Assembly (NCBI GenBank): GCA_004297335.1
Contig: SCUD01000063.1
Span: forward strand, 1-58,261
Reading direction: 5' to 3'
Length of the DNA: 58,261 nucleotides
DNA from: Gammaproteobacteria bacterium
Lineage (GTDB): Bacteria; Pseudomonadota; Gammaproteobacteria; Steroidobacterales; Steroidobacteraceae
This document shows, piece by piece, positions 25,657-34,243 of this stretch. Position 1 is the stretch's first letter, and each line of letters begins with the position of its first letter. The translations under genes were made by a program, and so were the position numbers. The notes under the pieces were generated by a model. It did no database searches, was not told the origin of the DNA, and saw only the letters and a list, made by a program, of their open reading frames with translations.

Positions 25657-26054
25657 GCCTCGCCCTCCGGCCGGAAGTCGAGCGCTACCGAATTGATGCA
25701 ATAGCGCTCTCCCGTAGGCTCGGGGCCGTCCGTAAAGACGTGGCCGAGGTGCGCACCGCAGCGGCCGCAGCGAACCTCGACGCGCTGCATGCCATGGCTC
25801 GGGTCCGGATGCTGCGAGACACAGCCCGCCGCCAGCGGCTGCCAGAACGAGGGCCAGCCGGAACCAGAGTCGAATTTGGTTGCCGCTGGAAACAGCGCGG
25901 CGCCACAGCAGATGCAGCCATAGGTCCCGGCGGCCCCGTGGTGGCAGTAGTCACCAGTGAACGGGGTCTCGGTGCCACGCTGCTGGGTGACGAAGTACTG
26001 CAGCGGCGTCAACCGGCGCCGCAACTCATCGTCCTCGGGTCCACCGCCACTCAT
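25653..26054 (-). CDS. msrB: Peptide-methionine (R)-S-oxide reductase
   Basis: A 133-residue enzyme reducing R-methionine sulfoxide. It starts in MSGGGPEDDELRRRLTPLQYFVTQ; the core has GTETPFTG, CICCGAALF and CGRCGAHLGHVF (two CxxC zinc pairs), GSGWPSFWQP and the catalytic RYCINSVALDF. A longer frame from 26114 would run into htpG; the ATG at 26054 fits the family start. Confidence 0.95.
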   Translation of the reverse strand: MSGGGPEDDELRRRLTPLQYFVTQQRGTETPFTGDYCHHGAAGTYGCICCGAALFPAATKFDSGSGWPSFWQPLAAGCVSQHPDPSHGMQRVEVRCGRCGAHLGHVFTDGPEPTGERYCINSVALDFRPEGEA

Positions 26055-26073
26055 GGCGGCAACGATACCAGTT

Positions 26074-27957
26074 TCAGGCCGCCGTACCCATCCGCGGATC
26101 CAGCAGCCAGGCATTCAGCCGCCGCAGGAACGCTGCCGGATCAACCGGTGCCGTGCCCTCCGCGATCTGCGCCTGGTCGGCCAGCAGCGCCGCCAGCGAA
26201 TCGAAGGCCTCGCCGTCGGGCAGCAGGTTGAGCCGGGTCACGAGCGCGTGCGCCGGATTGAGTTCCAGCCACGGCCGGGCCGGCGGCAGCTTCTGGCCCG
26301 CAGCCTCCAGCAATCGTTGCAGCTGCGGCCCCGCAGCGGTCGCATCACGGACCAGGCAGGCCGGGGACTCCGCCAGGCGCGTGCTCGCACGGACGCCGGC
26401 CACCCGGTCACCCAGGCGCGCCGCGACCCGCGGCCACAGCCCTTCGAGCGCCATCGATGGCGCCGGCGGCGCCTGTTCCGGCGGCGCGATCTCGTCCAGC
26501 CGCAACTCGCCGCGACCGACATCGACGAAGCGATGGCCCTCGAATTCATCGAGATGCATCACCAGCCAGGGATCGATGCGATCGTGCAGCAGCAGCACTT
26601 CGACGCCACGCGCCCGCAGGCCCTCGAGCTGCGGACTGCCGCGCGCGGCAGCGAGGCTGTCCGCGAGCAGGTAGTAGATGTCCTGCTGGCCCGGCCGCAG
26701 CCGTGCGAGATAGTCAGCCAGCGCGTGCGTCGGCACGGCGCCGGCATCGATCGTCGAGGAAAAGCGCAGCAACGGCAGCAGCCGCTCGCGATTGCCGGGA
26801 TCCTCGACCAGGCCCTCCTTGAGCACGTTGCCGAATTCCTTCCAGAAGGCCTGGTAGCGCTCCGGCTCCTCGGCCGCCAGCCGCGCGAGCAGGTCGAGCA
26901 CGCGCCGGGCTACCGCGGCGCGGATCGCCTGCACGTCGGCGTCCTGCTGCAGCAGTTCGCGCGAGACGTTCAGCGGCAGGTCGGCGGAGTCAATGACGCC
27001 CTTGACGAAGCGCAGGTACAGCGGCAGGAACTGCTCGGCGTCGTCCATGATGAATACGCGCCGCACATACAGCTTCAGTCCGCGTGGTGACTCGCGGTTG
27101 TAGAGATCGAAGGGAGCTGCTGCCGGGATGTACAACAGCGTCGTGTATTCGCGCCGCCCCTCGACCTGGTGGTGACTCCAGGCCAGCGGGTCGCCGGAAT
27201 CGTGCGACACATGTCGATAGAACTGGCGGTAGTCGTCGTCGCCGAGCTCCTGGCGCGGCCGCGTCCACATTGCCTGCGCCTGGTTGACGCGGTCGTACTC
27301 ACCCTTGCCGCCATCCGGGCGCAGCAGCACCGGAAAGGCGATGTGATCGGAATAGCGGCGGATCAGGCCGCGCAGCCGGAACGCATCGGCGAACTCCAGC
27401 GCGCCCTCGCGCAGCCACAACCGGACCGCGGTGCCACGCTCGTCGCGGCTCACCGTCTCGAGCGTGAACTCGCCGTCACCGCAGGAACTCCAGCGCACCG
27501 CTACGTCGGGGGCGGTGCCGGCCCGACGGGACAGGACCTCGACCCGCTCGGCAACGATGAAAGCCGAGTAGAAGCCGACGCCGAACTGGCCGATCAGCTG
27601 GCTGTCCTGCTGCTGATCGCCGGTCAGGCGCGAGAAGAACTCAGCGGTGCCGGACCTGGCGATCGTGCCGAGGTGTTCGGCCGCCTCCTCGCGGGTCATG
27701 CCGATGCCGGTGTCGGTCACCGTCAGCGTGCGCTCCTTCGAGTCAAAGTCCACGCGGATCTCCGGTGCGGCGCCATCCGCCGCCAGGGCCGGCTCGGCGA
27801 GCGCGGCGAAGCGCAGCCGGTCACAGGCGTCCGAGGCATTGGAGATCAGCTCGCGCAGGAAGATCTCCCGATGGCTGTACATCGAGTGAATCATCAGCTG
27901 CAGCAGGCGGCTGACTTCGGCCTGGAAGCCACGGGTTTCGGTAGCGGGCACGCTCAT
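26074..27957 (-). CDS. htpG: Molecular chaperone HtpG (Hsp90)
   Basis: A 627-residue bacterial Hsp90 with the N-terminal GHKL ATPase (MYSHREIFLRELISNASDA, DTGIGMTREEAAEHLGTIA, GQFGVGFYSAF), the middle domain (YVRRVFIMDD, FVKGVIDSADLPLNVSRE) and a C-terminal dimer domain. The length equals the E. coli protein. GAGGAAGAG precedes the ATG at 27957. It is followed by msrB-fkp-hydrolase on the same strand, a stress- and repair-themed cluster. Confidence 0.97.
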   Translation of the reverse strand: MSVPATETRGFQAEVSRLLQLMIHSMYSHREIFLRELISNASDACDRLRFAALAEPALAADGAAPEIRVDFDSKERTLTVTDTGIGMTREEAAEHLGTIARSGTAEFFSRLTGDQQQDSQLIGQFGVGFYSAFIVAERVEVLSRRAGTAPDVAVRWSSCGDGEFTLETVSRDERGTAVRLWLREGALEFADAFRLRGLIRRYSDHIAFPVLLRPDGGKGEYDRVNQAQAMWTRPRQELGDDDYRQFYRHVSHDSGDPLAWSHHQVEGRREYTTLLYIPAAAPFDLYNRESPRGLKLYVRRVFIMDDAEQFLPLYLRFVKGVIDSADLPLNVSRELLQQDADVQAIRAAVARRVLDLLARLAAEEPERYQAFWKEFGNVLKEGLVEDPGNRERLLPLLRFSSTIDAGAVPTHALADYLARLRPGQQDIYYLLADSLAAARGSPQLEGLRARGVEVLLLHDRIDPWLVMHLDEFEGHRFVDVGRGELRLDEIAPPEQAPPAPSMALEGLWPRVAARLGDRVAGVRASTRLAESPACLVRDATAAGPQLQRLLEAAGQKLPPARPWLELNPAHALVTRLNLLPDGEAFDSLAALLADQAQIAEGTAPVDPAAFLRRLNAWLLDPRMGTAA

Positions 27958-28042
27958 CGGCTCTTCCTCGGGACTGGGGCGAGCCGGCAATGGTGGCACG
28001 AAAGACCGGATTCAAGGGGGGCGGATGCACCCCGGGGGCGAT

Positions 28043-28141
28043 TCAGCCGCGGCGGACCAGCGCCGGCCACAGGCCGCAACGGTGGCGCAACAGTGCCACC
28101 AGGTCATCGATTTCGTCGAGCAGCTGCAGCAGGCGTTCCAC
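28043..28141 (-). CDS. Possible 32-residue small protein
   Basis: A short GTG-started frame (VERLLQLLDEIDDLVALLRH, then RCGLWPALVRRG) that begins 15 bases after the stop of the next hypothetical frame, with CAGGG at suitable spacing. The Leu/acid heptad-like pattern predicts an amphipathic helix. Nothing proves it is translated. Confidence 0.25.
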   Translation of the reverse strand: MERLLQLLDEIDDLVALLRHRCGLWPALVRRG

Positions 28142-28156
28142 GGCCGGGGCCCTGCC

Positions 28157-28408
28157 TCAGCGGCGGGGCGCGTCGGTCGCGCCGGCCGGCGGTTCGGGAA
28201 CCTCGTCCGCCTGCCAGTTGACGCGGACTTTTTCGGCCCACAGCTGGTAACTGGCGTAGCGGGTCAGCTCGCGCGTGATCGCGCCATGCCGGCTGGCTGG
28301 AGCCGCACGGCGCGCCGGACGCGGCGCGGCAGCCGCCTCGCCCTTGCCGCCGCGGCCATTGCCTGCGCCTGTTGCCAGCCTGTGGTCGTCCACGCCGCCC
28401 CTTCCCAT
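28157..28408 (-). CDS. Hypothetical small protein
   Basis: Up to 83 residues from ATG 28408. The first half is Arg/Gly/Ala-rich and low in complexity; the second half has a more protein-like segment, ELTRYASYQLWAEKVRVNWQ, followed by a Pro-rich tail. No family is recognised. It lies between htpG and ppnN, both on the same strand; no alternative coding frame in 28000-28504 looks better, yet composition alone does not prove coding. Confidence 0.35.
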   Translation of the reverse strand: MGRGGVDDHRLATGAGNGRGGKGEAAAAPRPARRAAPASRHGAITRELTRYASYQLWAEKVRVNWQADEVPEPPAGATDAPRR

Positions 28409-28504
28409 TGACCGCCTTGCAGCGGCCAACTTACGCGCGCCACCTGGCTGGAAACAGGAACTGGGTCACAGCCGCCGCGGGCGGCACTGGCTACCGGTGC
28501 GGGA

Positions 28505-29887
28505 TCAGTCGACGATCCGGTAGCAGGGCCGGTATTCACCAGCCAGCTTCATGCGCCCGTCGGCCGCAAACGACTGCAGCAGCTCATCGAAGGGCCGGGC
28601 AAGGCCTGGCTCGGCATGCAGTTCGAACGGTCCGTGCCGCTCGACCAGCCGGATGCCATGCTCCTTGACGTTGCCGGCGACGATGCCGGACAACGCCCGC
28701 CTCAGGCTCGCTGCCCGCTCGTGCACCGGCAGGTCCGGCGACAGCTGCAGCGCCGCCATCGCCTCGTGGCTGACCACGAACGGCTGCTGGAAGGGCGGCG
28801 GCACCCGCAGCAGCCAGTTGAAGTTGTAGGCGTCTCCGCTCGCGCGCCGCGAGCGCCGTACCAGTTCGATGCCCCGCTGCATCGCGCGGGCCACCTCGCC
28901 CGGATCGTCGATGACGATCCGGTAGCGGTCGCGCGCCTGGGCACCGAGCGCCAGGCCGATGAAGCGGTCGAGCTGAGTGAAGTAACCGGCGCTGGCGCGC
29001 GGCCCGGTGAACACCAGCGGCATGCGCTGCCCGGCGTTGGCCGGATCCAGCAGGATCCCGAGCAGGTACAGGATTTCCTCCGTGGTGCCGGCCCCGCCGG
29101 GAAACACGATGATGCCGTGGCCCAGGCGCACGAAGGTCTCGAGGCGCTTCTCGATGTCCGGCAGGATCACCAGCTGGTTGACCAGCGGATTGGGCGGCTC
29201 GGCCGCGATGATCTCGGGCTCGGTCACGCCGACGTAGCGGCCCTCGCGGATGCGCTGTTTGGAGTGGCCGATCGCCGCGCCCTTCATCGGGCCCTTCATC
29301 GCGCCGGGACCACAGCCGGTGCAGACCGACAGGCCGCGCAGCCCGAGTTCATAGCCGACCTTCTTCGTATAGTCATACTCGTCGCGCGGGATCGAGTGTC
29401 CGCCCCAGCAGACGACCAGGTCAGGCCGGCCACGGTAGTCGAGCAGGCGCGCATTGCGCAGGATGCGGAAGATCGCGTCGGTGATGCTGGCCGGATCCGC
29501 CAGGTCAAAGCGGGTGATGATTTCCTCGTGGGTGTAGACCAGGTCGCGCAGCACCGCGAACAGGTGCTCCTTGACCCCGCGGATCATCTGGCCGTCGACG
29601 AACGCACTCCCCGGTGCGTTGTGGATCTCGAGCTTGACGCCCCACGGCTCACGCACCAGGCGCAGCTCGAAGTCACGGTAGGCATCGAAGATCAGCCGCG
29701 CATCGTCACTCGCCGCACCTGAATTCAGCACCGCGAGCGCACAGCGTCGGAACAGCGGATACAGTCCGCCCTGGCCGCGATCGAGCAGCCGGTCGACCTC
29801 CTGCTGCGACAGGTTCTCGAGCGCCCCGCGTGGAGCCACCCGCGCGTGCACCACCGCGTCCGGGTGGCGCGCCACCGGCAGGGTCAC
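28505..29887 (-). CDS. ppnN: Nucleotide 5'-monophosphate nucleosidase PpnN (YgdH, LOG-like)
   Basis: A 460-residue enzyme that cleaves nucleoside monophosphates to base and ribose 5-phosphate; in E. coli it responds to (p)ppGpp. The N-terminal domain has LSQQEVDRLLDRG and LFRRCALAVLNSG. The Rossmann core has VVCWGGHSI, CTGCGPGAMKGPMKGAAIGH, EPPNPLVNQLVILPDIEKRLE and the signature PGGAGTTEEILYLLGIL; the C-terminal domain has LRRALSGIVAGNVKEHGIR. Length and order match E. coli PpnN (454). The open frame extends far upstream, but GTG 29887, which overlaps the L,D-transpeptidase stop (GTGA), fits. Confidence 0.93.
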   Translation of the reverse strand: MTLPVARHPDAVVHARVAPRGALENLSQQEVDRLLDRGQGGLYPLFRRCALAVLNSGAASDDARLIFDAYRDFELRLVREPWGVKLEIHNAPGSAFVDGQMIRGVKEHLFAVLRDLVYTHEEIITRFDLADPASITDAIFRILRNARLLDYRGRPDLVVCWGGHSIPRDEYDYTKKVGYELGLRGLSVCTGCGPGAMKGPMKGAAIGHSKQRIREGRYVGVTEPEIIAAEPPNPLVNQLVILPDIEKRLETFVRLGHGIIVFPGGAGTTEEILYLLGILLDPANAGQRMPLVFTGPRASAGYFTQLDRFIGLALGAQARDRYRIVIDDPGEVARAMQRGIELVRRSRRASGDAYNFNWLLRVPPPFQQPFVVSHEAMAALQLSPDLPVHERAASLRRALSGIVAGNVKEHGIRLVERHGPFELHAEPGLARPFDELLQSFAADGRMKLAGEYRPCYRIVD

Positions 29888-30417
29888 GGCCGGATCTCGA
29901 TCGGCGTGCCCGGAGTGGTCAGCAGCCAGAACTCGAGCATGTCGCCGTTCGACAGCGCGATGCAACCGTCGGTCCAGTCGTTGTCCCGGTAGTACTCCGG
30001 TCGCTGGCGCGGCATGTTCGGCAGCCCGTGCACCATGATCAGCCCGCCGGGCGACCAGCCATTGCGCCGTGCCGCGGCGACGTCGTTGGCTTCCGGATAG
30101 GACACCTGCACCGACAGGAAGAAATCGCTGCGCGAATTGCGCCGGGTCAGCTGGTAGCGCCCCTCCGGCGTCCGCAGGTCGCCCTCGCGCTGCTTGTGAC
30201 CGACCGGACTCAGGCCCAGCGAAACCTTGTAGGTAGCAATGGCGGCCCCATCGCGCCAGAGCTCCATCCGGCGCGACTGCTTGTAGACGATCACCCGCTC
30301 CGCAGGCTGCAGGACGGCTGCCGGCGTGCCGTAGCTGCCAATCGCATCGGCACCGGCGGCTGCAGCCACCAGCAACAGCATCGCGCCCAGTGCCAGGTTT
30401 CGTATCGAGGCGTGCAT
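29884..30417 (-). CDS. L,D-transpeptidase family protein, exported
   Basis: A 177-residue protein with an N-terminal signal sequence (LALGAMLLLVAAAAGADA) and a YkuD-type catalytic domain: VIVYKQSRRMELWRDG, SLGLSPVGHKQREGDLRTPEG, MVHGLP and the active-site motif DWTDGCIALSN with the catalytic Cys. It would cross-link or modify peptidoglycan stems in the periplasm. The start ATG 30417 is placed right after the signal-peptide basic end and only about 10 bases below a TATACT box, so the mRNA may be nearly leaderless. It is co-transcribed with ppnN by overlap. Confidence 0.85.
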   Translation of the reverse strand: MHASIRNLALGAMLLLVAAAAGADAIGSYGTPAAVLQPAERVIVYKQSRRMELWRDGAAIATYKVSLGLSPVGHKQREGDLRTPEGRYQLTRRNSRSDFFLSVQVSYPEANDVAAARRNGWSPGGLIMVHGLPNMPRQRPEYYRDNDWTDGCIALSNGDMLEFWLLTTPGTPIEIRP

Positions 30418-30426
30418 CGGGACGCA

Positions 30427-30455
30427 AGTATAGCGCCGCGGCGTAACGCTCTCAG
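30427..30455 (-). promoter_or_regulatory. Candidate sigma-70 promoter of the L,D-transpeptidase/ppnN operon
   Basis: On the minus strand CTGAGA (30455-30450), 17 bases, then TATACT (30432-30427): four and five matches to consensus with ideal spacing. The expected transcription start falls about 3 bases before the ATG, which would give a leaderless or near-leaderless message. Confidence 0.5.
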
Positions 30456-30811
30456 CGCAACGCCAGCTCGACTCCGTCACAGTCCCGGGCCGAAGCGCGC
30501 GCCACCAGCCGATATTCGCGACCGGCTTCGAGTTCGACCTCGAGCGCAAAACGCCCGGTCGAGCGCGTCGCCATGACGCGGCAATCGACCAGCAGGCGAT
30601 GCCGGCCGGCCGGCAACCCGGCCGCCGCTGCCCGCCAGCTTACCGCCACGTCATCGACCTGGCGCAGGCGCACCTGCACCGGCAATCCGGCGCTCACGGC
30701 CGGATCCGCCCGCACGATGGCCCGCCCGGCCACGGGGCCCGCTGGCAGCTGCTGAGTGCTGCAGGCGGCGCTGGCCAGGCCGGCCAGCAGGACGAGCGCG
30801 CGCAGCGTCAA
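30452..30811 (-). CDS. Small putative lipoprotein, unknown
   Basis: About 119 residues from a TTG at 30811. The N-terminus LRALVLLAGLASAACSTQQL looks like a lipoprotein signal with Cys at about residue 17, although SAAC is a poor lipobox. The mature part is a short beta-rich domain (VSWRAAAAGLPAGRHRLLVDC, RFALEVELEAGREYRLVARA) with two further Cys, reminiscent of small envelope beta-sandwich proteins. The frame stays open upstream through the terminator of nrdJb, so the start is uncertain; no Shine-Dalgarno is seen. Confidence 0.5.
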   Translation of the reverse strand: MTLRALVLLAGLASAACSTQQLPAGPVAGRAIVRADPAVSAGLPVQVRLRQVDDVAVSWRAAAAGLPAGRHRLLVDCRVMATRSTGRFALEVELEAGREYRLVARASARDCDGVELALR

Positions 30812-30825
30812 CGGTGGCCACAAAG

Positions 30826-30851
30826 GAAAAAAGGCGGCCCGAAGGCCGCCT
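30826..30851 (-). terminator. Rho-independent terminator of the nrdJab operon
   Basis: Read on the minus strand: stem AGGCGGCC / GGCCGCCT with loop TTCG, followed by TTTTTT. The tetraloop and T-run are textbook. It lies 82 bases after the nrdJb stop. Confidence 0.9.
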
Positions 30852-30932
30852 GGGAGGACACGCGCAACCCCCGGGGTGGGGGGCTGCCGGGCGGGGACCC
30901 GGCCAGCGCGTGGTTGAAAACCGTTCACGGGT

Positions 30933-31646
30933 TCAGCCGCACTTGGACTCCCCGCAGGCCAGGCAGGTCATGCAGCCGTCCATCATCACGACCGCGGCGG
31001 TGTTGCACTTCACGCACAGCTGCGCACCCTCCGGATAATTGCTCTTCGCGAAGGCGTCCTGCTGGCGATGACGCTGCTCCCACTCGCTGCGCTTGGCGTC
31101 GATCAGCTGGCGGCGCGCCGCGTCCATTTCCGGGGCCGGCATCAGGCCGATCGTCTGCAGGTGCCGTTCGACCACGTAGCCAATCTCGGCGACGAGCGAG
31201 GGCATGAACTTGCCGCCCGGCTGCCAGTAGCCGCCGCGCGGATCGAACACGGCCTTGAGTTCCTCGGTCAGGAAGGCGACGTCGCCACCCTTGCGGAACA
31301 CGGCCGAGATGATGCGGGTCAGGGCGACGATCCACTGGAAGTGATCGAGGTTCTTCGAATTGATGAAAATCTCGAATGGCCGCCGGTGCTCGTGCTCGGT
31401 GCCCTCGTTGAGCACGATGTCGTTGATCGTCAGGTACATCGCGTGGTCCGAGACCGGGGTCTTGATCTTGTAGGTCGAGCCGATGAGCACCTCGGGGCGC
31501 TCGAGCTTCTCGTGCATCCACACGACCTTGCCGGTGGCGTCCTTGCGGGCACGCCCGTCGCGCGCCGGCGTCCCTGCAGCGCGCTCGGGGTCCGCCGCCT
31601 GGACCCGGTACTTGACGATCTTCTTGCCGATCTGGAGCCTGGCCAT
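30933..31646 (-). CDS. nrdJb: NrdJb, small subunit/C-terminal part of the split class II ribonucleotide reductase
   Basis: A 237-residue protein holding the TSCPD-type domain and the Cys-rich tail that in unsplit NrdJ forms the C-terminus. Visible are NSKNLDHFQWIVALTRIISAVFRKGGD, the FLTEELKAVFDP stretch and the C-terminal CVKCNTAAVVMMDGCMTCLACGESKCG, whose Cys pairs probably re-reduce the active site. In Pseudomonas the enzyme is also split into NrdJa and NrdJb, and both are required. It starts 24 bases after nrdJa. Confidence 0.93.
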   Translation of the reverse strand: MARLQIGKKIVKYRVQAADPERAAGTPARDGRARKDATGKVVWMHEKLERPEVLIGSTYKIKTPVSDHAMYLTINDIVLNEGTEHEHRRPFEIFINSKNLDHFQWIVALTRIISAVFRKGGDVAFLTEELKAVFDPRGGYWQPGGKFMPSLVAEIGYVVERHLQTIGLMPAPEMDAARRQLIDAKRSEWEQRHRQQDAFAKSNYPEGAQLCVKCNTAAVVMMDGCMTCLACGESKCG

Positions 31647-31670
31647 CGTGATGATTCCCCGTTGCGGCGC

Positions 31671-33818
31671 TCAATAGCGGCCGTAGTAGCCTTCCTTCAG
31701 CGCATCGAACAGATTGGCAGCGGTGTGCACCTCGCCGTCGTATTCGATCTCCTCGTCACCCTTGACCTCGACTTCGGTGCCATCCTCGAGCGTGAACACG
31801 TAGGTCGTGTTGCGCAGGTCCTCCTCCTTGACCAGCACGCCCTGGAAGGCCTCCGGATTGAAGCGGAAGGTGGTGCAGCCCTTCAGGCCCCGCTCGTGCG
31901 CGTACAGGTAGATGTCCCGGAACTCCTCGTAGCGGAAGTCGGTCGGCACGTTGGCGGTCTTCGAGATCGACGAGTCGATCCACTTCTGCGCGGCGGCCTG
32001 GATGTCCACATGCTGGCGCGGACTGACGTCGTCAGTCGTGACGAAGCAGTCGGGCAGCTTCTCGCCCGCGCTGGTTGCCCCCGGCATCGCCCGCGGATTG
32101 ACCAGCTCGCGATAGGCCAGCAGCTCGAACGAATATACGTCCATGCGCTCCTTGGACTTGCGGCCCTCGCGGATCACGTTGCGGAAATAATGGTGGGCAA
32201 AGGTCGGCTCGATGCCGTTGCTGGCGTTGTTGGCAAGTGACAGTGAGATCGTTCCGGTTGGTGCGATCGAGCTGTGGTGGGTGAAACGCGCACCGACCGA
32301 CTCGAGCTCCTTGACCAGGCCCGGGGCCACCTCGGCGATACGCTGCATGTAGCGGCTGTAGCGGCAGTGCAGCACCCGGCCAGGTACGCGGTCGCCGGCC
32401 TTCCAGCCGTCGCGGGCCATCTCCGGGCGCTTGCGCAGCATCGCCGGTGTGACCGTGAACTCCTCGTTCATGATCGGTGCCGGCCCCTTCTCGCGGGCGA
32501 GCTCCAGGCCCGCCTGCCAGCCGGCCAGCGCCATTTCGCGGGAGACGTCCTCGGTAAATGCCACGGAGTCCGGTGCACCGTAGCGCAGGCCGAGCATCGC
32601 CAGCGTCGAGCCCAGCCCGAGGAAACCCATGCCGTGGCGACGCTTGCGCGTGATTTCCTCGCGTTGCTGCGGCAATGGCAGGCCATTGATCTCGACCACG
32701 TTGTCGAGCATGCGCGTGAACACCCGCACCACCTCGCGGTACCGGTCCCAGTCGAAACTGGCCTCGCTGGTGAACGGCTGGCGCACGAAGCGCGTCAGGT
32801 TGACCGAGCCCAGCAGGCAGGAGCCGTAAGGTGGCAACGGCTGTTCACCACAGGGATTGGTAGCGCGGATGTTCTCGCACCACCAGTTGTTGTTCATCTC
32901 GTTGACCCGGTCGATCAGCACGAAGCCGGGTTCGGCAAAATCGTAGGTCGACGTCATGATGACGTCCCACAGCCGCCGCGCCGGCAGCGTCTTGAAGATC
33001 CGGCAGGCCACCAGGCCGGCGGCATTCGTCACGTAGCCTGCCGGTTCCGGCCACTCGCGCCAGACGAACGCGCCCGGGTCAGCAAGGTCATGCTGCGCCA
33101 CATCGTACTCGCGTTCGGTGAGCGGGAATGCCAGCTGCCAGTCAGCGCCCGCGCGCACCGCGGCGATGAACTCATCCGTCACCAGCAGCGACAGGTTGAA
33201 CTGCCGCAGCCGGCCGTTCTCACGCTTGGCCCGGATGAAGTCCATGGCGTCCGGATGGCCGATGTCGAAGGTGCCCATCTGCGCGCCCCGCCGGCCACCG
33301 GCCGACGACACCGTGAAGCACATGCGATCGTAGATATCCATGAAGGACATCGGGCCGGAGGTGTAGGCCCCCGCGCCCGACACGTAGGCCCCGCGTGGCC
33401 GCAGTGTCGAGAACTCGTAACCGATGCCGCAGCCGGCCTTCAGCGTCAGCCCGGCCTCGTGCACCTTGTTGAGGATGTCGTCCATCGAGTCGCCGATCGT
33501 GCCCGACACCGTGCAGTTGATCGTCGACGTCGCCGGCTTGTGGGCGAGACCGCCGGCGTTGGACAGGATGCGCCCGGCCGGGATGGCACCGTGCTGCAGG
33601 GCCCAGCAGAAGCGCTCGCTCCAGTGTTCGCGTACGCGCTCATCCTCGACGGCCGCGAGTGCCACCGCGACGCGGTGCCAGGTATCGTCCATCGTCGCAT
33701 CGACCGGTTCGCCATCCTTGGTCGTCAGTCGGTATTTGCGGCTCCAGATCTCGAGCGAGGCTTCCTGGAACGGAATTTCGTCGACGTCGCGCCGGACGAT
33801 TTTTTCGGCAGTGCTCAT
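31671..33818 (-). CDS. nrdJa: NrdJa, adenosylcobalamin-dependent ribonucleoside-diphosphate reductase, catalytic part
   Basis: A 715-residue class II reductase that makes dNTP precursors independently of oxygen but needs B12. Landmarks are the first active-site Cys region (TSTINCTVSGTIGDSMDDIL), SSAGGRRGAQMGTFD, the finger-loop NPCGEQPLPPYGSCLLGSVN with the radical Cys, HSSIAPTGTISL and KGCTTFRFNP. The ATG at 33818 is used; an upstream in-frame start at 33842 would add eight residues. A palindromic NrdR-like site lies 69 bases upstream. Confidence 0.95.
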   Translation of the reverse strand: MSTAEKIVRRDVDEIPFQEASLEIWSRKYRLTTKDGEPVDATMDDTWHRVAVALAAVEDERVREHWSERFCWALQHGAIPAGRILSNAGGLAHKPATSTINCTVSGTIGDSMDDILNKVHEAGLTLKAGCGIGYEFSTLRPRGAYVSGAGAYTSGPMSFMDIYDRMCFTVSSAGGRRGAQMGTFDIGHPDAMDFIRAKRENGRLRQFNLSLLVTDEFIAAVRAGADWQLAFPLTEREYDVAQHDLADPGAFVWREWPEPAGYVTNAAGLVACRIFKTLPARRLWDVIMTSTYDFAEPGFVLIDRVNEMNNNWWCENIRATNPCGEQPLPPYGSCLLGSVNLTRFVRQPFTSEASFDWDRYREVVRVFTRMLDNVVEINGLPLPQQREEITRKRRHGMGFLGLGSTLAMLGLRYGAPDSVAFTEDVSREMALAGWQAGLELAREKGPAPIMNEEFTVTPAMLRKRPEMARDGWKAGDRVPGRVLHCRYSRYMQRIAEVAPGLVKELESVGARFTHHSSIAPTGTISLSLANNASNGIEPTFAHHYFRNVIREGRKSKERMDVYSFELLAYRELVNPRAMPGATSAGEKLPDCFVTTDDVSPRQHVDIQAAAQKWIDSSISKTANVPTDFRYEEFRDIYLYAHERGLKGCTTFRFNPEAFQGVLVKEEDLRNTTYVFTLEDGTEVEVKGDEEIEYDGEVHTAANLFDALKEGYYGRY

Positions 33819-34243
33819 GTCTCTGTGACGCTCCCCTCGCAATTCCCGGCGTCGATTTCGTGCTCACCGGGGCCCCCACCGGTGACCACAAGATCTTGTG
33901 TCAGGGTCCGTGAATTCTTTTTCTCTGGCGCCTTGCTGTCAAGCGTTTCCTGTCCCAGGCTTTTGGCGCTGCAGGACTTTATTTTTCAGTATGTTATCTC
34001 ATCAATGTCAGACAATTTCCGCATGACTTATTGTGGCCAGCCTGTCAAGCCTCATTTTGCGCCAGACACAACATCTGGTATTCACCGCTCGATCACAGGC
34101 AGCGCACAGCTTATCCACTGCCCGGCCCAGGCGCCGGGCCGCATGGCCTGCGCCGGAGCCGGAACTTGTCAGCCGCGCACCCGGTCACAGGCAGGGCCGC
34201 CAATCAGGCACGATGTCCGCCAGCCATGCGAGGTTATCCGGTG
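33819..34243. other. 425-base divergent intergenic region nrdJa / degP-like
   Basis: The stretch is much richer in A+T than its surroundings between about 33890 and 34110, as expected for two divergent promoters. It holds the NrdR-like palindrome (33887-33900), a TTGATG with a weak TAAAGT 18 bases on in the nrdJa direction, and TTATCCACT (34111-34119), one base from a DnaA box. I see no cobalamin riboswitch and no further gene. Confidence 0.5.
33887..33900. promoter_or_regulatory. Candidate NrdR operator
   Basis: CACAAGATCTTGTG is a perfect 14-base palindrome and, with its flanks, agrees with the NrdR box ACACWATATATWGTGT at 13 of 16 positions. NrdR represses ribonucleotide reductase genes when dATP is high, and boxes sit upstream of nrd promoters. 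Only one box is found; the usual second copy about 31 bases away is not evident. Confidence 0.55.

Noticed and set aside
28021-28250. Plus-strand frame at 27990-28250 as a gene
   Set aside because: Ser/Arg-rich translation without structure, and it overlaps better minus-strand frames and the htpG start.
34111-34119. TTATCCACT as a DnaA box near nrdJa
   Set aside because: One base from consensus and single; no cluster of boxes, no dnaA/dnaN neighbourhood, so chance occurrence is likely.
33819-34243. Cobalamin riboswitch upstream of the B12-dependent nrdJa
   Set aside because: I looked for the B12-box pattern on the nrdJa strand and saw none; the only regulatory-looking palindrome is NrdR-like.
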